A stretch of DNA of 64,000 nucleotides from Pseudarthrobacter defluvii (GCF_030816725.1 NZ_JAUSYG010000001.1:496001-560000); one strand, 5' to 3'; positions 8,469 to 17,209 are shown, counted from the stretch's first letter. Program-made: numbers and translations. The notes: a model not told the origin generated them from the letters alone.

Positions 8469-9470
8469 TTGCGCGCAACGGTCAAGGACGTAGCGCGCCT
8501 CGCAGGGGTTTCGCCAAAGACCGTCTCCAACGTCATGAACGGCATTGTCCCGGTCAGCGGCCCCACCCGCTTTAAGGTGGAGCAGGCCATGGCCGAGCTG
8601 GATTATGTCCCCAACCTTTCCGCCCGGGGACTGCGCAATGGCCGGTCAGGCGTGATCGCACTTGCGTTGCCGGACCTGGCCACACCGTATTCCGCCGAAA
8701 TAACGCACAGCGTCGTGGAAGTGGCCCATGAGCAGGGGTGGAGCGTCCAGCTCGAAGAGACCGGTTCTGATCCCACCCGCGAATACGAACTGATGTCCCG
8801 GGCCCGGTCAAACCTCATCGACGGGCTCATCCTCAACCCGGTGGTGCTCGACGAGAGTGCCGTCAAAGTGGGCGTTTCGCTCCCTCCAGTGGTCCTGCTT
8901 GGGGAAGTTTCGCAGAAACTGGCAGACCGTGTATGGGTGGACAGTGTCGCCGCAGCACGTGACATGACACTTGCACTTGGCAGGACGGGGAGGCGGCGCA
9001 TAGCGGTCCTGGGAGCCCCCGCGCACCGGGGCTCTGCGGCAGCCGTCCTGCGCACCCGCGGCTACCAATCCGCGCTTGAGGAACTCGGCATTGCACAGGA
9101 TGAGTCGTTGATCATCCCGTGCGAAAAGTGGAGCCCGGATACCGCAGCCCATGCACTGTCCGCATACCTTGACTCGCACCCCGTTCCCGATGCGCTTTTC
9201 TGTTTCACCGATTCCATGGCCATCGGTGCGCTTAGCGTGCTGTGGAGGCGTGGCATCCGGGTCCCCGACGACGTTGCCGTCGCCGGCTTCGACGACATCG
9301 CCGACGCCAAGCACACAGTGCCGGCCCTGACCACCGTCTCCTTTGACAAGCGCCAGGTGGCCCGCGAGGCTTTGCGCCTGCTTACTGAACGGATGAATGA
9401 CCGTCAGAGCCCGCAGCGGGTGGTCAGCATCGACTACGAAATTGTGGAGCGGGAGAGTACTGCCCCTTAG
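8469..9470 (+). CDS. LacI-family transcriptional regulator of the arabinoside cassette
   Basis: A 333-residue repressor. The DNA-binding helix-turn-helix and hinge are at residues 3-60 (VKDVARLAGVSPKTVSNVMN), followed by a periplasmic-binding-type sugar domain with the usual late motif VAGFDDIADAK. The start is TTG, supported by GGGAGCAAGGGGG just upstream and by homology beginning at once. It is transcribed in the same direction as the ABC importer and GH51 enzyme behind it and probably controls them. Perfect or near palindromes between this gene and the binding-protein gene are candidate operators. The effector, presumably arabinose or an arabino-oligosaccharide, is inferred from the neighbours only. 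Confidence 0.9.
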   Translation: MRATVKDVARLAGVSPKTVSNVMNGIVPVSGPTRFKVEQAMAELDYVPNLSARGLRNGRSGVIALALPDLATPYSAEITHSVVEVAHEQGWSVQLEETGSDPTREYELMSRARSNLIDGLILNPVVLDESAVKVGVSLPPVVLLGEVSQKLADRVWVDSVAAARDMTLALGRTGRRRIAVLGAPAHRGSAAAVLRTRGYQSALEELGIAQDESLIIPCEKWSPDTAAHALSAYLDSHPVPDALFCFTDSMAIGALSVLWRRGIRVPDDVAVAGFDDIADAKHTVPALTTVSFDKRQVAREALRLLTERMNDRQSPQRVVSIDYEIVERESTAP

Positions 9471-9529
9471 GCTTCGGACCACGCTGCCTGGCAGTCGCAG
9501 CGCCCAAATCGAGACCCGGACCTCACTTG

Positions 9530-9577
9530 GATAACGCTAACATTTTTCATTGCCGTAGCCATTACATCGATGTAATG
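9530..9577 (+). promoter_or_regulatory. Candidate operators of the arabinoside operon
   Basis: A perfect 18-bp palindrome, CATTACATCGATGTAATG, is at 9560-9577. A looser CG-centred palindrome, GATAACGCTAAC, is at 9530-9541. Both have the CG centre usual for LacI-family sites and lie 110-157 bp before the binding-protein start. Confidence 0.5.
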
Positions 9578-9686
9578 TGAGGCCTGCGTCACACCCGGAC
9601 CTGCAGGACTGCGATGAGGGACATCCTGCGGCAACGGACCGTGGCACGGGAATGACTTTCAGCGGACCCATCCAAAGGAGTGACGG

Positions 9687-11273
9687 GTGAAGCACTTTGA
9701 TTTTTTCGAAGACAGGAAGCTGTCAAGGCGGCAGTTATTGTCGGGCACCGCAGCAATGGGAAGCCTGTTCGCCGCGGCGGCCTTGTCGGGCTGCAGCGGA
9801 AACGCCTCCGCCGCGACCCCCAGGGACATCCAGTTCTGGCATCTCCTGTCCGGCGGCGACGGCATAAAGATGCAGGCCCTGATCAGCAAAGCCAATGAGG
9901 GCAACCCCGGGTTCAAGGTGCACCCGACCGTCCTCGCATGGGGCCCGCCCTACTACACCAAACTCGCCATGGCATCCGCTGGCGGCCGGCCACCACAGCT
10001 CGCCATCATGCACGCCAGCAGGGTCCCAGGCTATGCGCCTGGGGGCCTGATTGACCCATGGGACCTGGACCTGCTCGCGGAGAACGGCGTCACGCCCAAC
10101 AACTTTGCGCCGAGGATCTGGGACAAGAGCCAGCAGAACGGCAAGGTGTTCTCCATCGCCCTGGATTCACATCCCTTCATCATGTTCTACAACACGGACG
10201 TGGCCGGCAAGGCCGGCGTCCTGGCCGGCAACGGACAGCTGCAGGAAGTGAAGTCCCCGCAGGAGTTCATGGCCATGGCCAAGGAAATGCAGAAGGTTAC
10301 CCAAGCCCACGGGTTGTCCTTTGGCTACCTGGGCAGTGGCTCACAGATGTGGCGGCTGTTCTACACGCTCTACAAACAGCACGGCGCGGACATGGAACTG
10401 ACACCCGGCCAGCCCATGAAGGTGGACCGGGACGCAGCCATCGAGTCACTGGAATTCATGGCATCGCTTTTCGATGACACCATCGCAGCCAAGAGCGGCG
10501 ACATCAGCACCGGCATCGCGGAATTCGCCCGCGGCGGCTCGGGCATGCTGTTCAGCGGTGTCTGGGAGCTGCCGACGATGAAGAAGGCAGGCCTCCCCGT
10601 GGACGCCGCAACCATCCCAACCCTGTACGGCACACCGACCGCCTACGCAGACTCCCATTCCTTCGTCCTGCCACGGCAGCTGAATGTGGACGAAACGAAG
10701 CGACGGGACGTCTACAAGTTCGTCAGTGACATCCTCAAGGGGTCTCTCTCCTGGGCCGAAGCAGGACACATTCCTGCCTACCAGCCCGTGGTCCAGTCAC
10801 AGGCCTACAAGGACCTCAAGCCGCAGGCGCATTACGCGAACGCCGCGGACGTCATCGCCTATGACCCCGAATCCTGGTTCAGCGGCTCGGGCTCGGACTG
10901 GCAGACCTACTTTGCCGAGAACGTACAAAACGTCCTCCTTGGACGCGACAAGGCAGCTGATGGATGGGCCGCCTTCGAGAAGCGCACCAACACCCTGCTT
11001 TCCCGGCCCAAACCCGGTCTAACCGCACTGAGCCTAACCGCACTGAGTGACAAAGGAGTCCTTCATGAGTTCTTCATTAACCCGGCGGAGCCCGGGGAGC
11101 CGGGTGTCTTCACCAACAGCCCAGAGGAGCCGCGGCAGCCTCACCAGGAACAACCTCAGCGGTTGGGGGTTCGCAGCGCCCTTCCTGGTGTTCTTCCTCG
11201 TTTTCCTTGTGTGGCCCGTTGTCTACGGCATCTACATGAGCCTCACCGGCAAGTCCCTTACCGGAGCCAATGA
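9687..11273 (+). CDS. Sugar ABC importer, substrate-binding lipoprotein (3' end probably frameshifted)
   Basis: A family 1 extracellular solute-binding protein for an arabinoside importer. The signal peptide has a twin-arginine motif (SRRQLL) and a lipobox LSGC, suggesting Tat export and lipid anchoring. The GTG start has AAAGGAG 6 nt upstream. The mature homology ends near residue 443, but the frame runs on for about 85 residues and overlaps the permease gene by 209 bp. That tail is only out-of-frame permease sequence. Removing one base in the AAACCCGG run (about 11010-11017) would give Lys-Pro-Val-stop at 11020-11022, a normal length. A 15-bp tandem duplication follows. A true mutation or an assembly error are both possible. 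Confidence 0.85.
   Translation: MKHFDFFEDRKLSRRQLLSGTAAMGSLFAAAALSGCSGNASAATPRDIQFWHLLSGGDGIKMQALISKANEGNPGFKVHPTVLAWGPPYYTKLAMASAGGRPPQLAIMHASRVPGYAPGGLIDPWDLDLLAENGVTPNNFAPRIWDKSQQNGKVFSIALDSHPFIMFYNTDVAGKAGVLAGNGQLQEVKSPQEFMAMAKEMQKVTQAHGLSFGYLGSGSQMWRLFYTLYKQHGADMELTPGQPMKVDRDAAIESLEFMASLFDDTIAAKSGDISTGIAEFARGGSGMLFSGVWELPTMKKAGLPVDAATIPTLYGTPTAYADSHSFVLPRQLNVDETKRRDVYKFVSDILKGSLSWAEAGHIPAYQPVVQSQAYKDLKPQAHYANAADVIAYDPESWFSGSGSDWQTYFAENVQNVLLGRDKAADGWAAFEKRTNTLLSRPKPGLTALSLTALSDKGVLHEFFINPAEPGEPGVFTNSPEEPRQPHQEQPQRLGVRSALPGVLPRFPCVARCLRHLHEPHRQVPYRSQ
11019..11048 (+). repeat. 15-bp tandem duplication at the binding-protein/permease junction
   Basis: Two copies of CTAACCGCACTGAG plus one base (11019-11033 and 11034-11048), differing only at the last position. 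They lie just after the suspected frameshift and before the permease ribosome-binding site. Confidence 0.9.
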
Positions 11274-12003
11274 CAGCATGATCGGCCTCGCGAACTATGC
11301 CGAAGCCTTCGCTGACGCCGACATGTGGCGTTCCCTCGGAAACACCCTCTACTTCACGGTCATCAGCACGGTCCCGCTCGTGCTGGTCGCCTTGGTGATG
11401 GCGGCACTGCTCAACGTCGGCTTACCGGCGCAGTGGCTGTGGCGCCTCTCGTACTTTGCCCCGTACCTGCTGGCGTCCACGGTGGTCTCACTGTTCTTCA
11501 CGTGGATGTACAACCCACAGCTTGGCCTGATCAACGATTCCCTGTCCAAGATCGGCATCCCGAAGGTCGCCTGGCTCAACGACCCCAACGTGGCCATGTG
11601 GGCCATCGTCATCGCCACGCTGTGGTGGACGGTGGGTTTCAACTTCCTGCTGTACCTGGCCGCGATGCAGAACATCCCTGCCCAGCATTACGAGGCTGCG
11701 TCACTGGACGGCGCGGGGGCCTGGCGCCAGCTCTTCTCCATCACCCTGCCGCAACTGGTCCCCACCACCGTAATGATCGTGCTCCTCCAGGTCCTTGCCT
11801 CGCTCAAGATCTTCGACCAGGTGTACCAGATGACCGCCGGCGGTCCCGGAGGATCGACCCGTCCCGTGGTGCAGTACATCTTCGAAACCGGGTTCACCGG
11901 CTACCGGCTGGGCTATTCGGCAGCCATCTCCTACATCTTCTTCGGACTGATCGTGCTCGTCTCGGTCATGCAGTTCGTCATCACCCGCCGCAGGAGCGCA
12001 TAA
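11065..12003 (+). CDS. Sugar ABC importer permease, MalF type
   Basis: This 312-residue integral membrane permease has six predicted transmembrane segments, starting with FLVFFLVFLVWPVVYGIYMSL. The EAA-type cytoplasmic loop is seen as YEAASLDGAGAWRQLFSITLPQL, the site that contacts the ATPase. ATG 11065 is preferred over an upstream in-frame start because AAGGAG lies 6 nt before it. It pairs with the MalG-type permease 2 nt downstream. No ATPase gene is present in the cassette, so a shared MsmK-like ATPase elsewhere must drive it, as is usual for carbohydrate importers of this family. Confidence 0.92.
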   Translation: MSSSLTRRSPGSRVSSPTAQRSRGSLTRNNLSGWGFAAPFLVFFLVFLVWPVVYGIYMSLTGKSLTGANDSMIGLANYAEAFADADMWRSLGNTLYFTVISTVPLVLVALVMAALLNVGLPAQWLWRLSYFAPYLLASTVVSLFFTWMYNPQLGLINDSLSKIGIPKVAWLNDPNVAMWAIVIATLWWTVGFNFLLYLAAMQNIPAQHYEAASLDGAGAWRQLFSITLPQLVPTTVMIVLLQVLASLKIFDQVYQMTAGGPGGSTRPVVQYIFETGFTGYRLGYSAAISYIFFGLIVLVSVMQFVITRRRSA

Positions 12004-12005
12004 CC

Positions 12006-12902
12006 ATGGCAACCCAGACCCTCAACCGTGCCACATTGGGCACCAGCACCAGCCAGGCAACCCGCCAGCCCCGCAAGAAGATGACGGCCGGCAAGATCGC
12101 TGCCCTCGTGGTCGCCGCGGTTATCGCGTTCCTGTGGCTGGTCCCCTTCGCCTGGGCCACCGTGACGGCGTTCAAGAGCGAGACGGATGCTGCCTCGCCG
12201 AAGATCAGCTGGATCCCGCCGTCGGGCTTTACCGCAGACGCATTCGTGAAGGTGTTCCAGGACGGCAACATCCCGCTCTGGACCTGGAATTCGCTTTACA
12301 CTTCGGCGGCAATCACGGCGGTCACGCTGGTGATCTCGTCGCTGGTGGCGTACGCCTTGTCCCGGATCGACTTCAAGGGCAAGAAGGTGCTGATGACGGT
12401 GATCATCGCCTCCATCATCGTCCCTCCGCCGGTCCTGATCATTCCGCTCTTCTACCAGATGCTCGCCCTGCACATGATCGACACGTCGTGGGCCATCATC
12501 CTGCCGCAGGTCATCCACCCCGCCATGGTGTTCGTGCTCAAGAAGTTCTTCGACCAGATTCCCCGCGAACTTGAAGAAGCCGCCGTTATGGATGGCGCCA
12601 GCCGGATGAGGATCTTCACCCAAATCGTCCTGCCGTTATCCCGGCCCATCCTGGCCGCCGTCGCCATCTTCGTGTTCATCGGCGCCTGGAACAACTTCCT
12701 GTGGCCCTTCATTGCCACCAACGACGCCTCCCTCCTCACCCTTCCGGTGGGCCTGCAGACCATCAAGAGCGCCTATGGCATCCAGTACGCGCAGAACATG
12801 GCCTCCGCGTTGCTCGCGGCCCTGCCCCTGATCGTGGTGTTCCTGTTCTTCCAACGCCAGATCATCAAGGGCGTTGCGACGACGGGACTCGCCGGCACCT
12901 GA
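12006..12902 (+). CDS. Sugar ABC importer permease, MalG type
   Basis: A 298-residue membrane permease beginning MATQTLNRAT two bases after the stop of the MalF-type gene. About six transmembrane segments are visible (first: IAALVVAAVIAFLWLVPFAW). The EAA loop reads LEEAAVMDGASRMRIFTQIVLP. It completes the channel of the arabinoside importer. The longer open frame upstream is a shadow of the previous gene and is not used. Confidence 0.92.
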   Translation: MATQTLNRATLGTSTSQATRQPRKKMTAGKIAALVVAAVIAFLWLVPFAWATVTAFKSETDAASPKISWIPPSGFTADAFVKVFQDGNIPLWTWNSLYTSAAITAVTLVISSLVAYALSRIDFKGKKVLMTVIIASIIVPPPVLIIPLFYQMLALHMIDTSWAIILPQVIHPAMVFVLKKFFDQIPRELEEAAVMDGASRMRIFTQIVLPLSRPILAAVAIFVFIGAWNNFLWPFIATNDASLLTLPVGLQTIKSAYGIQYAQNMASALLAALPLIVVFLFFQRQIIKGVATTGLAGT

Positions 12903-12957
12903 CGCCCACCTTCGCTTTCCGCCCCACACCTGAAGTACAACCAAGGAGATAGTTCTT

Positions 12958-14496
12958 ATGTCCCGCGCCAGAATCACCCTCGACCGCGACTTCACCATCG
13001 GTGAGGTGCCCCGCCGGCTGTTTGGCTCCTTCGTGGAGCACATGGGCCGCTGCGTCTACACCGGCATCTTTGAACCGGGTCACCCGGAGGCTGACGAGAA
13101 CGGCTTCCGCCAGGACGTCCTCAAGCTCGTCAAGGAATTGGGCGCCACGGTGGTCCGGTACCCCGGCGGCAACTTCGTTTCCGGCTATGACTGGGAGGAC
13201 GGGATCGGCCCCCGCGAAGACCGCCCGCGCCGGCTTGATGGCGCCTGGCACACGGTGGAAACCAACGCCTTCGGCCTCCACGAGTTCGTGGACTGGTCCC
13301 GCCAGGCAGGAACCGAAATCATGGAAGCCATCAATCTCGGCACCAGGGGAGTAGATGCCGCCCGGGCAATCGTGGAGTACGCCAACCACCCCGGGGGCAC
13401 CCGGCTCTCGGACCTCCGGGCCAAGAACGGCCACAAGGACCCGTTCAACATCAAGCTCTGGTGCCTGGGCAATGAGATGGACGGGCCGTGGCAAATTGGC
13501 CATAAGACCGCGGAGGAATACGGCCGCTTGGCGCAGGAAGCCGCCAAGGCCATGCGCTTCGTGGACCCGGACATCGAGCTGGTGGCCTGCGGCAGTTCCA
13601 ACTCACGCATGCCCACCTTCGGCGACTGGGAGCAGACTGTCCTGACGCACACCTACAACGAGGTGGACTACGTATCACTGCACGCCTACTACCACGAATA
13701 CGAAGGCGACGCGGGCAGCTTCCTCGCAAGCGCAGTGGATACCGACTTCTTCATCGAATCGGTCATCGCAACAGCCGATGCAGTCCGGGCGAAGGGAAAG
13801 CACAAGAAGCACATCAACCTTTCTTTCGACGAATGGAACGTCTGGTACCAGCGCGGTCGGGACACCGAGGACCAGTTGCGCAACGTCGCCAAGGCGGGGT
13901 GGCGCGAACACCCCCGGCTTATTGAGGACAAGTACAACGTGACGGACGCCGTGGTGGTGGGCACTTTGCTGAACTCGTTGCTGCGCCACGGAGACAGGGT
14001 GAAGATCGCCAACCAGGCCCAGCTGGTCAACGTTATTGGGCCCATCTTCAGCGAGGAGAACGGGCCGGCCTGGCGCCAGACCATCTTCCACCCGTTCTCC
14101 CGGATGGCAGAACTCGCCAAGGGCCAGATCCTGCGGTTGTCCGTTGACTCGGACAAGTACGAAAACGCCCGCTTCGGCGGCACCGACCTGGTGGATGTCA
14201 GTGCCACCTGGAACGAGGAGACGGGCCGCGTGGCGCTCTTCTTCGCCAACCGGGGCCTTGAAGAAGCTGCGGACGTGGAGGTAAACCTGCGCGGCTTCGA
14301 CGCACGGCGGGTGCTCCGGGCCGAAGTCCTGGAAATCCCGGAGGGCGGCGACCGCTTCACCATCAACAGCCAGGAGAACCCTGACCGGGTGGGCCTGAAG
14401 CCGCTGGAGGGGACAAAGGCAAACGGATCAGAGCTGCGCCTCAGCCTTCCCGCCCTGTCTTGGGCCGTCGTCGAACTGGACGTGGCAAAGAGCTGA
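12958..14496 (+). CDS. Alpha-L-arabinofuranosidase, GH51
   Basis: This 512-residue retaining glycosidase releases terminal arabinofuranose from arabinan or arabinoxylan fragments. The (beta/alpha)8 barrel carries the acid/base Glu173 in WCLGNEMDG and the nucleophile Glu292 in FDEWNVWY, both at the expected GH51 positions. VRYPGGNFVSGYDW (66-79) is a family signature. A C-terminal beta domain follows from about residue 370. No signal peptide is present, so it acts in the cytoplasm on imported oligosaccharides. AAGGAGAT lies ahead of the ATG. It is the last gene of the arabinoside operon, closed by a strong terminator. Confidence 0.95.
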   Translation: MSRARITLDRDFTIGEVPRRLFGSFVEHMGRCVYTGIFEPGHPEADENGFRQDVLKLVKELGATVVRYPGGNFVSGYDWEDGIGPREDRPRRLDGAWHTVETNAFGLHEFVDWSRQAGTEIMEAINLGTRGVDAARAIVEYANHPGGTRLSDLRAKNGHKDPFNIKLWCLGNEMDGPWQIGHKTAEEYGRLAQEAAKAMRFVDPDIELVACGSSNSRMPTFGDWEQTVLTHTYNEVDYVSLHAYYHEYEGDAGSFLASAVDTDFFIESVIATADAVRAKGKHKKHINLSFDEWNVWYQRGRDTEDQLRNVAKAGWREHPRLIEDKYNVTDAVVVGTLLNSLLRHGDRVKIANQAQLVNVIGPIFSEENGPAWRQTIFHPFSRMAELAKGQILRLSVDSDKYENARFGGTDLVDVSATWNEETGRVALFFANRGLEEAADVEVNLRGFDARRVLRAEVLEIPEGGDRFTINSQENPDRVGLKPLEGTKANGSELRLSLPALSWAVVELDVAKS

Positions 14497-14509
14497 CCCG
14501 ACTCCGGAC

Positions 14510-14547
14510 AATAGAAAAGGCCGCCCCTCGGGGCGGCCTTTTCTATT
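14510..14547. terminator. Bidirectional rho-independent terminator
   Basis: A perfect 18-bp stem (14510-14527 with 14530-14547): GC-rich centre GGCCGCCCC/GGGGCGGCC flanked by AAAA and TTTT. It has a T tract in both directions and separates the convergent GH51 and crp genes. Confidence 0.95.
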
Positions 14548-14551
14548 GGTT

Positions 14552-15229
14552 CTAGCGGGAGCGCTGGCGGAGGCGCTGCATGTCCAGAATGACCACGGCG
14601 CGGGCCTCAAGGCGGAGCCAGCCGCGCTGGACGAACTCGGCCAGGGCCTTGTTGACGGTTTCGCGGGAGGCGCCCACCAGCTGTGCCAGTTCTTCCTGCG
14701 TGAGCTCGTGCGCCACCAGGACACCGTCCGTGGCCGGCCGGCCGAAGCGGTCTGCGAGGTCCAGCAGGGCCTTGGCCACGCGGCCGGGAACGTCTGAGAA
14801 GACGAGGTCGGAGAGGGAATCGTTGGTGCGGCGCAGGCGGCGGGCCAGGGCCTGCAGCAGCTGGGCCGAGACCTCGGGGCGGGTGCGCAGCAGGGTGTTC
14901 AGGCTCTCGTTCTTGAGCCCGGCCAGGCGGGTTTCGGACACCGCAGTGGCGGTGGCGGTGCGGGGGCTGGGGTCGAACAGGGCCATTTCGCCGAAGAGCT
15001 CACCCGGGCCGAGGATGGCCAGGAGGGACTCGCGGCCGTCGGGGGAGGTGCGGCCCAGCTTCACCTTGCCGGACACGATGAAGTACAGCTGGTCGCCCTG
15101 GTCACCCTCGCGGAACACGGATGCGCCGCGGGACAGGTCCACCTCGGTGAGCTCATCGGTCAGCAGCCGGAATGCGTCGTCGTCGAGCGTGGCGAAAAGG
15201 GGTGCTCGGCGCAGTACCTCGATGTCCAT
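14552..15229 (-). CDS. crp: Crp/FNR-family transcriptional regulator (GlxR/Crp-like)
   Basis: A 225-residue cAMP receptor-type regulator. The N-terminal cyclic-nucleotide-binding barrel contains GELFGEMALFDPSPRTATATA, the phosphate-binding cassette with Glu and Arg at cAMP-contacting positions. The C-terminal winged helix has ELTQEELAQLVGASRETVNKAL (about 175-195). Length and gene context match Rv3676 of M. tuberculosis and GlxR of corynebacteria, global regulators that recognise TGTGA-N6-TCACA. CAGGAG lies 7 nt before the ATG. It is divergent from marP. A candidate target site lies before acs in this window. Confidence 0.92.
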   Translation of the reverse strand: MDIEVLRRAPLFATLDDDAFRLLTDELTEVDLSRGASVFREGDQGDQLYFIVSGKVKLGRTSPDGRESLLAILGPGELFGEMALFDPSPRTATATAVSETRLAGLKNESLNTLLRTRPEVSAQLLQALARRLRRTNDSLSDLVFSDVPGRVAKALLDLADRFGRPATDGVLVAHELTQEELAQLVGASRETVNKALAEFVQRGWLRLEARAVVILDMQRLRQRSR

Positions 15230-15390
15230 GAAATCTCCTGAGTAAAAGTATCGGCTGTGGGCGCTTTTGCCATTGTTTCAGAATTTTCAAGGTTCTGTGA
15301 CGAACTTGGCACGCGAAACATCCGCGGGCAGCCCTCGGGCGGTCCGCCGGAGGCCGCCACAGTCCACAGAAGATTGTCAGGGGCCCCCAC

Positions 15391-15396
15391 TAGAAT
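15391..15396 (+). promoter_or_regulatory. Candidate -10 box (TAGAAT) for marP
   Basis: TAGAAT lies 28 nt before the GTG start, which itself has AAGGAG 5 nt upstream. No convincing -35 was found. The remainder of the 195-bp crp-marP spacer shows no other clear element apart from a weak Crp-like half-site TGTGA at 15296-15300. Confidence 0.45.
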
Positions 15397-15424
15397 GGAG
15401 CTTCAACTGTAAATAAGGAGCCTT

Positions 15425-16609
15425 GTGGTCGGCCTGACTGTCCTGGACATTGTCCTGATCCTGGCGCTGCTGTCATACCTGGTCTACGGCCTCCGCAACG
15501 GGTTCCTGGTCACTGTCGGCGGTCTCGCCGGTTTTGCTGCCGGTGCCATCGCAGCCTTCTTTGCCGTCCCCCTCGTCAGCACCTTCGTTGAGGACTCCGG
15601 GTGGAGGCTCACCGCCATCATCGCTGCCGCCGTCGTACTCATGGCACTGGGACACGGCCTGGGCACCATGGTGGGAAGGCAACTCCGCGGCGTGGTGCGG
15701 ATCCGGCCGCTGCGGGCGGCGGACCGGCTGGTGGGCGGGGCGCTGAACCTTGTGGTTTCCGCGCTGGTGATGTCCATGCTGGCATTCAGTGTCAGTTCCC
15801 TCGGCGTGCCCGTCGTGTCCCAGCAGCTGGCCGAATCCAAGGTGATCCGCTTCATCGACGGGCTGACTCCCACCCCGGTCAAGGCCACCATGGCGCAGCT
15901 GCGCTCCACGGTAATCGGCAACGGCATCCCCACGCTGATCGAAGGGCTGGACCAGGGCCAGGCGGTCCAGGTCCCCAACACGAGCACCAATACGCCCGCG
16001 CTCAACAAGGCGGCGCAATCCGTTCTGAGGATCGCGGGTACGGCCTATGAATGCGGACAGAACCAGACCGGCAGCGGCTTCGTGGTGTCCGAGGACCGGG
16101 TGGTCACCAACGCGCATGTGGTGGCCGGTGTGTCGCAGCCCGTGGTGGAGATGCCCGACGGCGGCGCGATGCCCGGGCGCGTGGTCTACTTCGACACCAA
16201 GCGCGATCTGGCCGTCCTGGCCGTGGACAACCTGCCCTCCCGGCCGCTGCCGCTAAGCCGCGACCTGCCGGGCGGCAGCCAGGCTGCGTTTGCCGGGTAC
16301 CCGCATGGCGGCCCCTTCCAGTCCAAACCCGCCACGGTCCAGGACATCGCCACGGTCCTGGTTCCGGACATCTACGGCAACAACCCCTCCCCGGAGGACA
16401 TCTACCGTCTGGCCGGAGACGTGCAGCCCGGAAACTCGGGCGGACCGCTGCTCACCACCGAAGGCCAGGTGGCCGGCGTGGTCTTCGCCAAGGCCACCTC
16501 GGACGCTGAAGTGGGCTTCGCCATCACCATGAATGACCTTGAGCCGGTCGCGGAGCAGGCTCCGGCACTGTCTTCGCCTGTTTCCTCGGGGCAGTGCATC
16601 CAAAAGTAG
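15425..16609 (+). CDS. MarP-like membrane serine protease
   Basis: A 394-residue membrane protease. The first about 125 residues form four transmembrane segments of CvpA type. A chymotrypsin-fold protease domain follows, with the catalytic triad His231 (NAHVV), Asp261 (KRDLAVL) and Ser338 (GNSGGP). These match the spacing of M. tuberculosis MarP (Rv3671c), a periplasmic protease needed for acid and oxidative stress resistance through peptidoglycan hydrolase processing. The GTG start has AAGGAG at ideal distance. Adjacency to crp and, further on, to nth and a NUDIX gene agrees with the mycobacterial order. The local substrate is not known. Confidence 0.92.
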   Translation: MVGLTVLDIVLILALLSYLVYGLRNGFLVTVGGLAGFAAGAIAAFFAVPLVSTFVEDSGWRLTAIIAAAVVLMALGHGLGTMVGRQLRGVVRIRPLRAADRLVGGALNLVVSALVMSMLAFSVSSLGVPVVSQQLAESKVIRFIDGLTPTPVKATMAQLRSTVIGNGIPTLIEGLDQGQAVQVPNTSTNTPALNKAAQSVLRIAGTAYECGQNQTGSGFVVSEDRVVTNAHVVAGVSQPVVEMPDGGAMPGRVVYFDTKRDLAVLAVDNLPSRPLPLSRDLPGGSQAAFAGYPHGGPFQSKPATVQDIATVLVPDIYGNNPSPEDIYRLAGDVQPGNSGGPLLTTEGQVAGVVFAKATSDAEVGFAITMNDLEPVAEQAPALSSPVSSGQCIQK

Positions 16610-16613
16610 GCTG

Positions 16614-17078
16614 TTACAGGACCTCGGCCAGGTAGTCGATGGCCAGCTTGTAGCCGAACACGCCCGCGCCCACGATCACTGCCGCGCAGACCGGCGACAG
16701 GTAGGAATGGTGCCGGAATTCCTCGCGCTGGTGGACATTGGTGATGTGAACCTCGACGGCGGGAAGCTGGACGGCTGCCAGGGCGTCACGAAGTGCCACA
16801 GACGTGTGCGTGAAGGCACCGGCGTTGAGGACGATGCCGACGGCGGCGCCCCGGGCAGCGTGGATGGCATCCAGCAGGACGCCCTCATGGTTGGACTGGA
16901 GGAACTCCGCTGTGAAGCCGTGTTCCTTCGCAGCGGCCGCGGCCAGCTGTTCCACGTCGGCAAGGGTGGAGGTGCCGTACTTCTCCGGCTCCCGGGTCCC
17001 CAGCAAATTCAGGTTGGGGCCATTGATGACCAGGATGGTGCCGCGGCCGGCTTCGACGGTGGAGGAGGCTTCAGTCAT
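16614..17078 (-). CDS. aroQ: 3-dehydroquinate dehydratase, type II
   Basis: This 154-residue enzyme of the shikimate pathway converts 3-dehydroquinate to 3-dehydroshikimate and forms a dodecamer in the family. Visible motifs are [17 protein letters not shown] with the catalytic Tyr, [23 protein letters not shown], and [17 protein letters not shown] with the catalytic His. The ATG at 17078 is chosen over a longer frame because TAGATT stands exactly 7 nt upstream (leaderless) and the protein then has family length. It is convergent with marP, with 4 bp between stops. Why a lone shikimate gene sits here is unclear; the other aro genes are not in the window. Confidence 0.93.
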   Translation of the reverse strand: MTEASSTVEAGRGTILVINGPNLNLLGTREPEKYGTSTLADVEQLAAAAAKEHGFTAEFLQSNHEGVLLDAIHAARGAAVGIVLNAGAFTHTSVALRDALAAVQLPAVEVHITNVHQREEFRHHSYLSPVCAAVIVGAGVFGYKLAIDYLAEVL

Positions 17079-17085
17079 GCCTGCA

Positions 17086-17091
17086 AATCTA
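17086..17091 (-). promoter_or_regulatory. -10 box of a leaderless aroQ transcript
   Basis: TAGATT on the minus strand, 7 nt before the ATG at 17078; no Shine-Dalgarno sequence is present. Confidence 0.55.
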
Positions 17092-17131
17092 TCGGGTGGC
17101 CCTGCCAGGCGCGCATTCTTACGCTGGCACA

Positions 17132-17199
17132 CCCCGTCGATTGCTCCGTAAATGCCGTTTAGGGCTTTCAAAACGGCACGTACGGAGCAATCGATGGGG
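17132..17199. repeat. Long near-perfect inverted repeat (REP-like hairpin)
   Basis: Arms 17137-17160 and 17171-17194 pair at 22 of 24 positions around a 10-nt loop. The stem can be extended outwards by CCCC/GGGG with a G-U pair. It lies between the end of the alpha-galactosidase gene and the aroQ promoter. There is no T tract in either direction, so it is not a standard terminator. Confidence 0.85.
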
Positions 17200-17209
17200 G
17201 TGGGATGGC

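Noticed and set aside
15296..15311. Crp autoregulatory site upstream of crp
   Set aside because: Only the TGTGA half matches; the second half (TGGCA) does not fit TCACA well.
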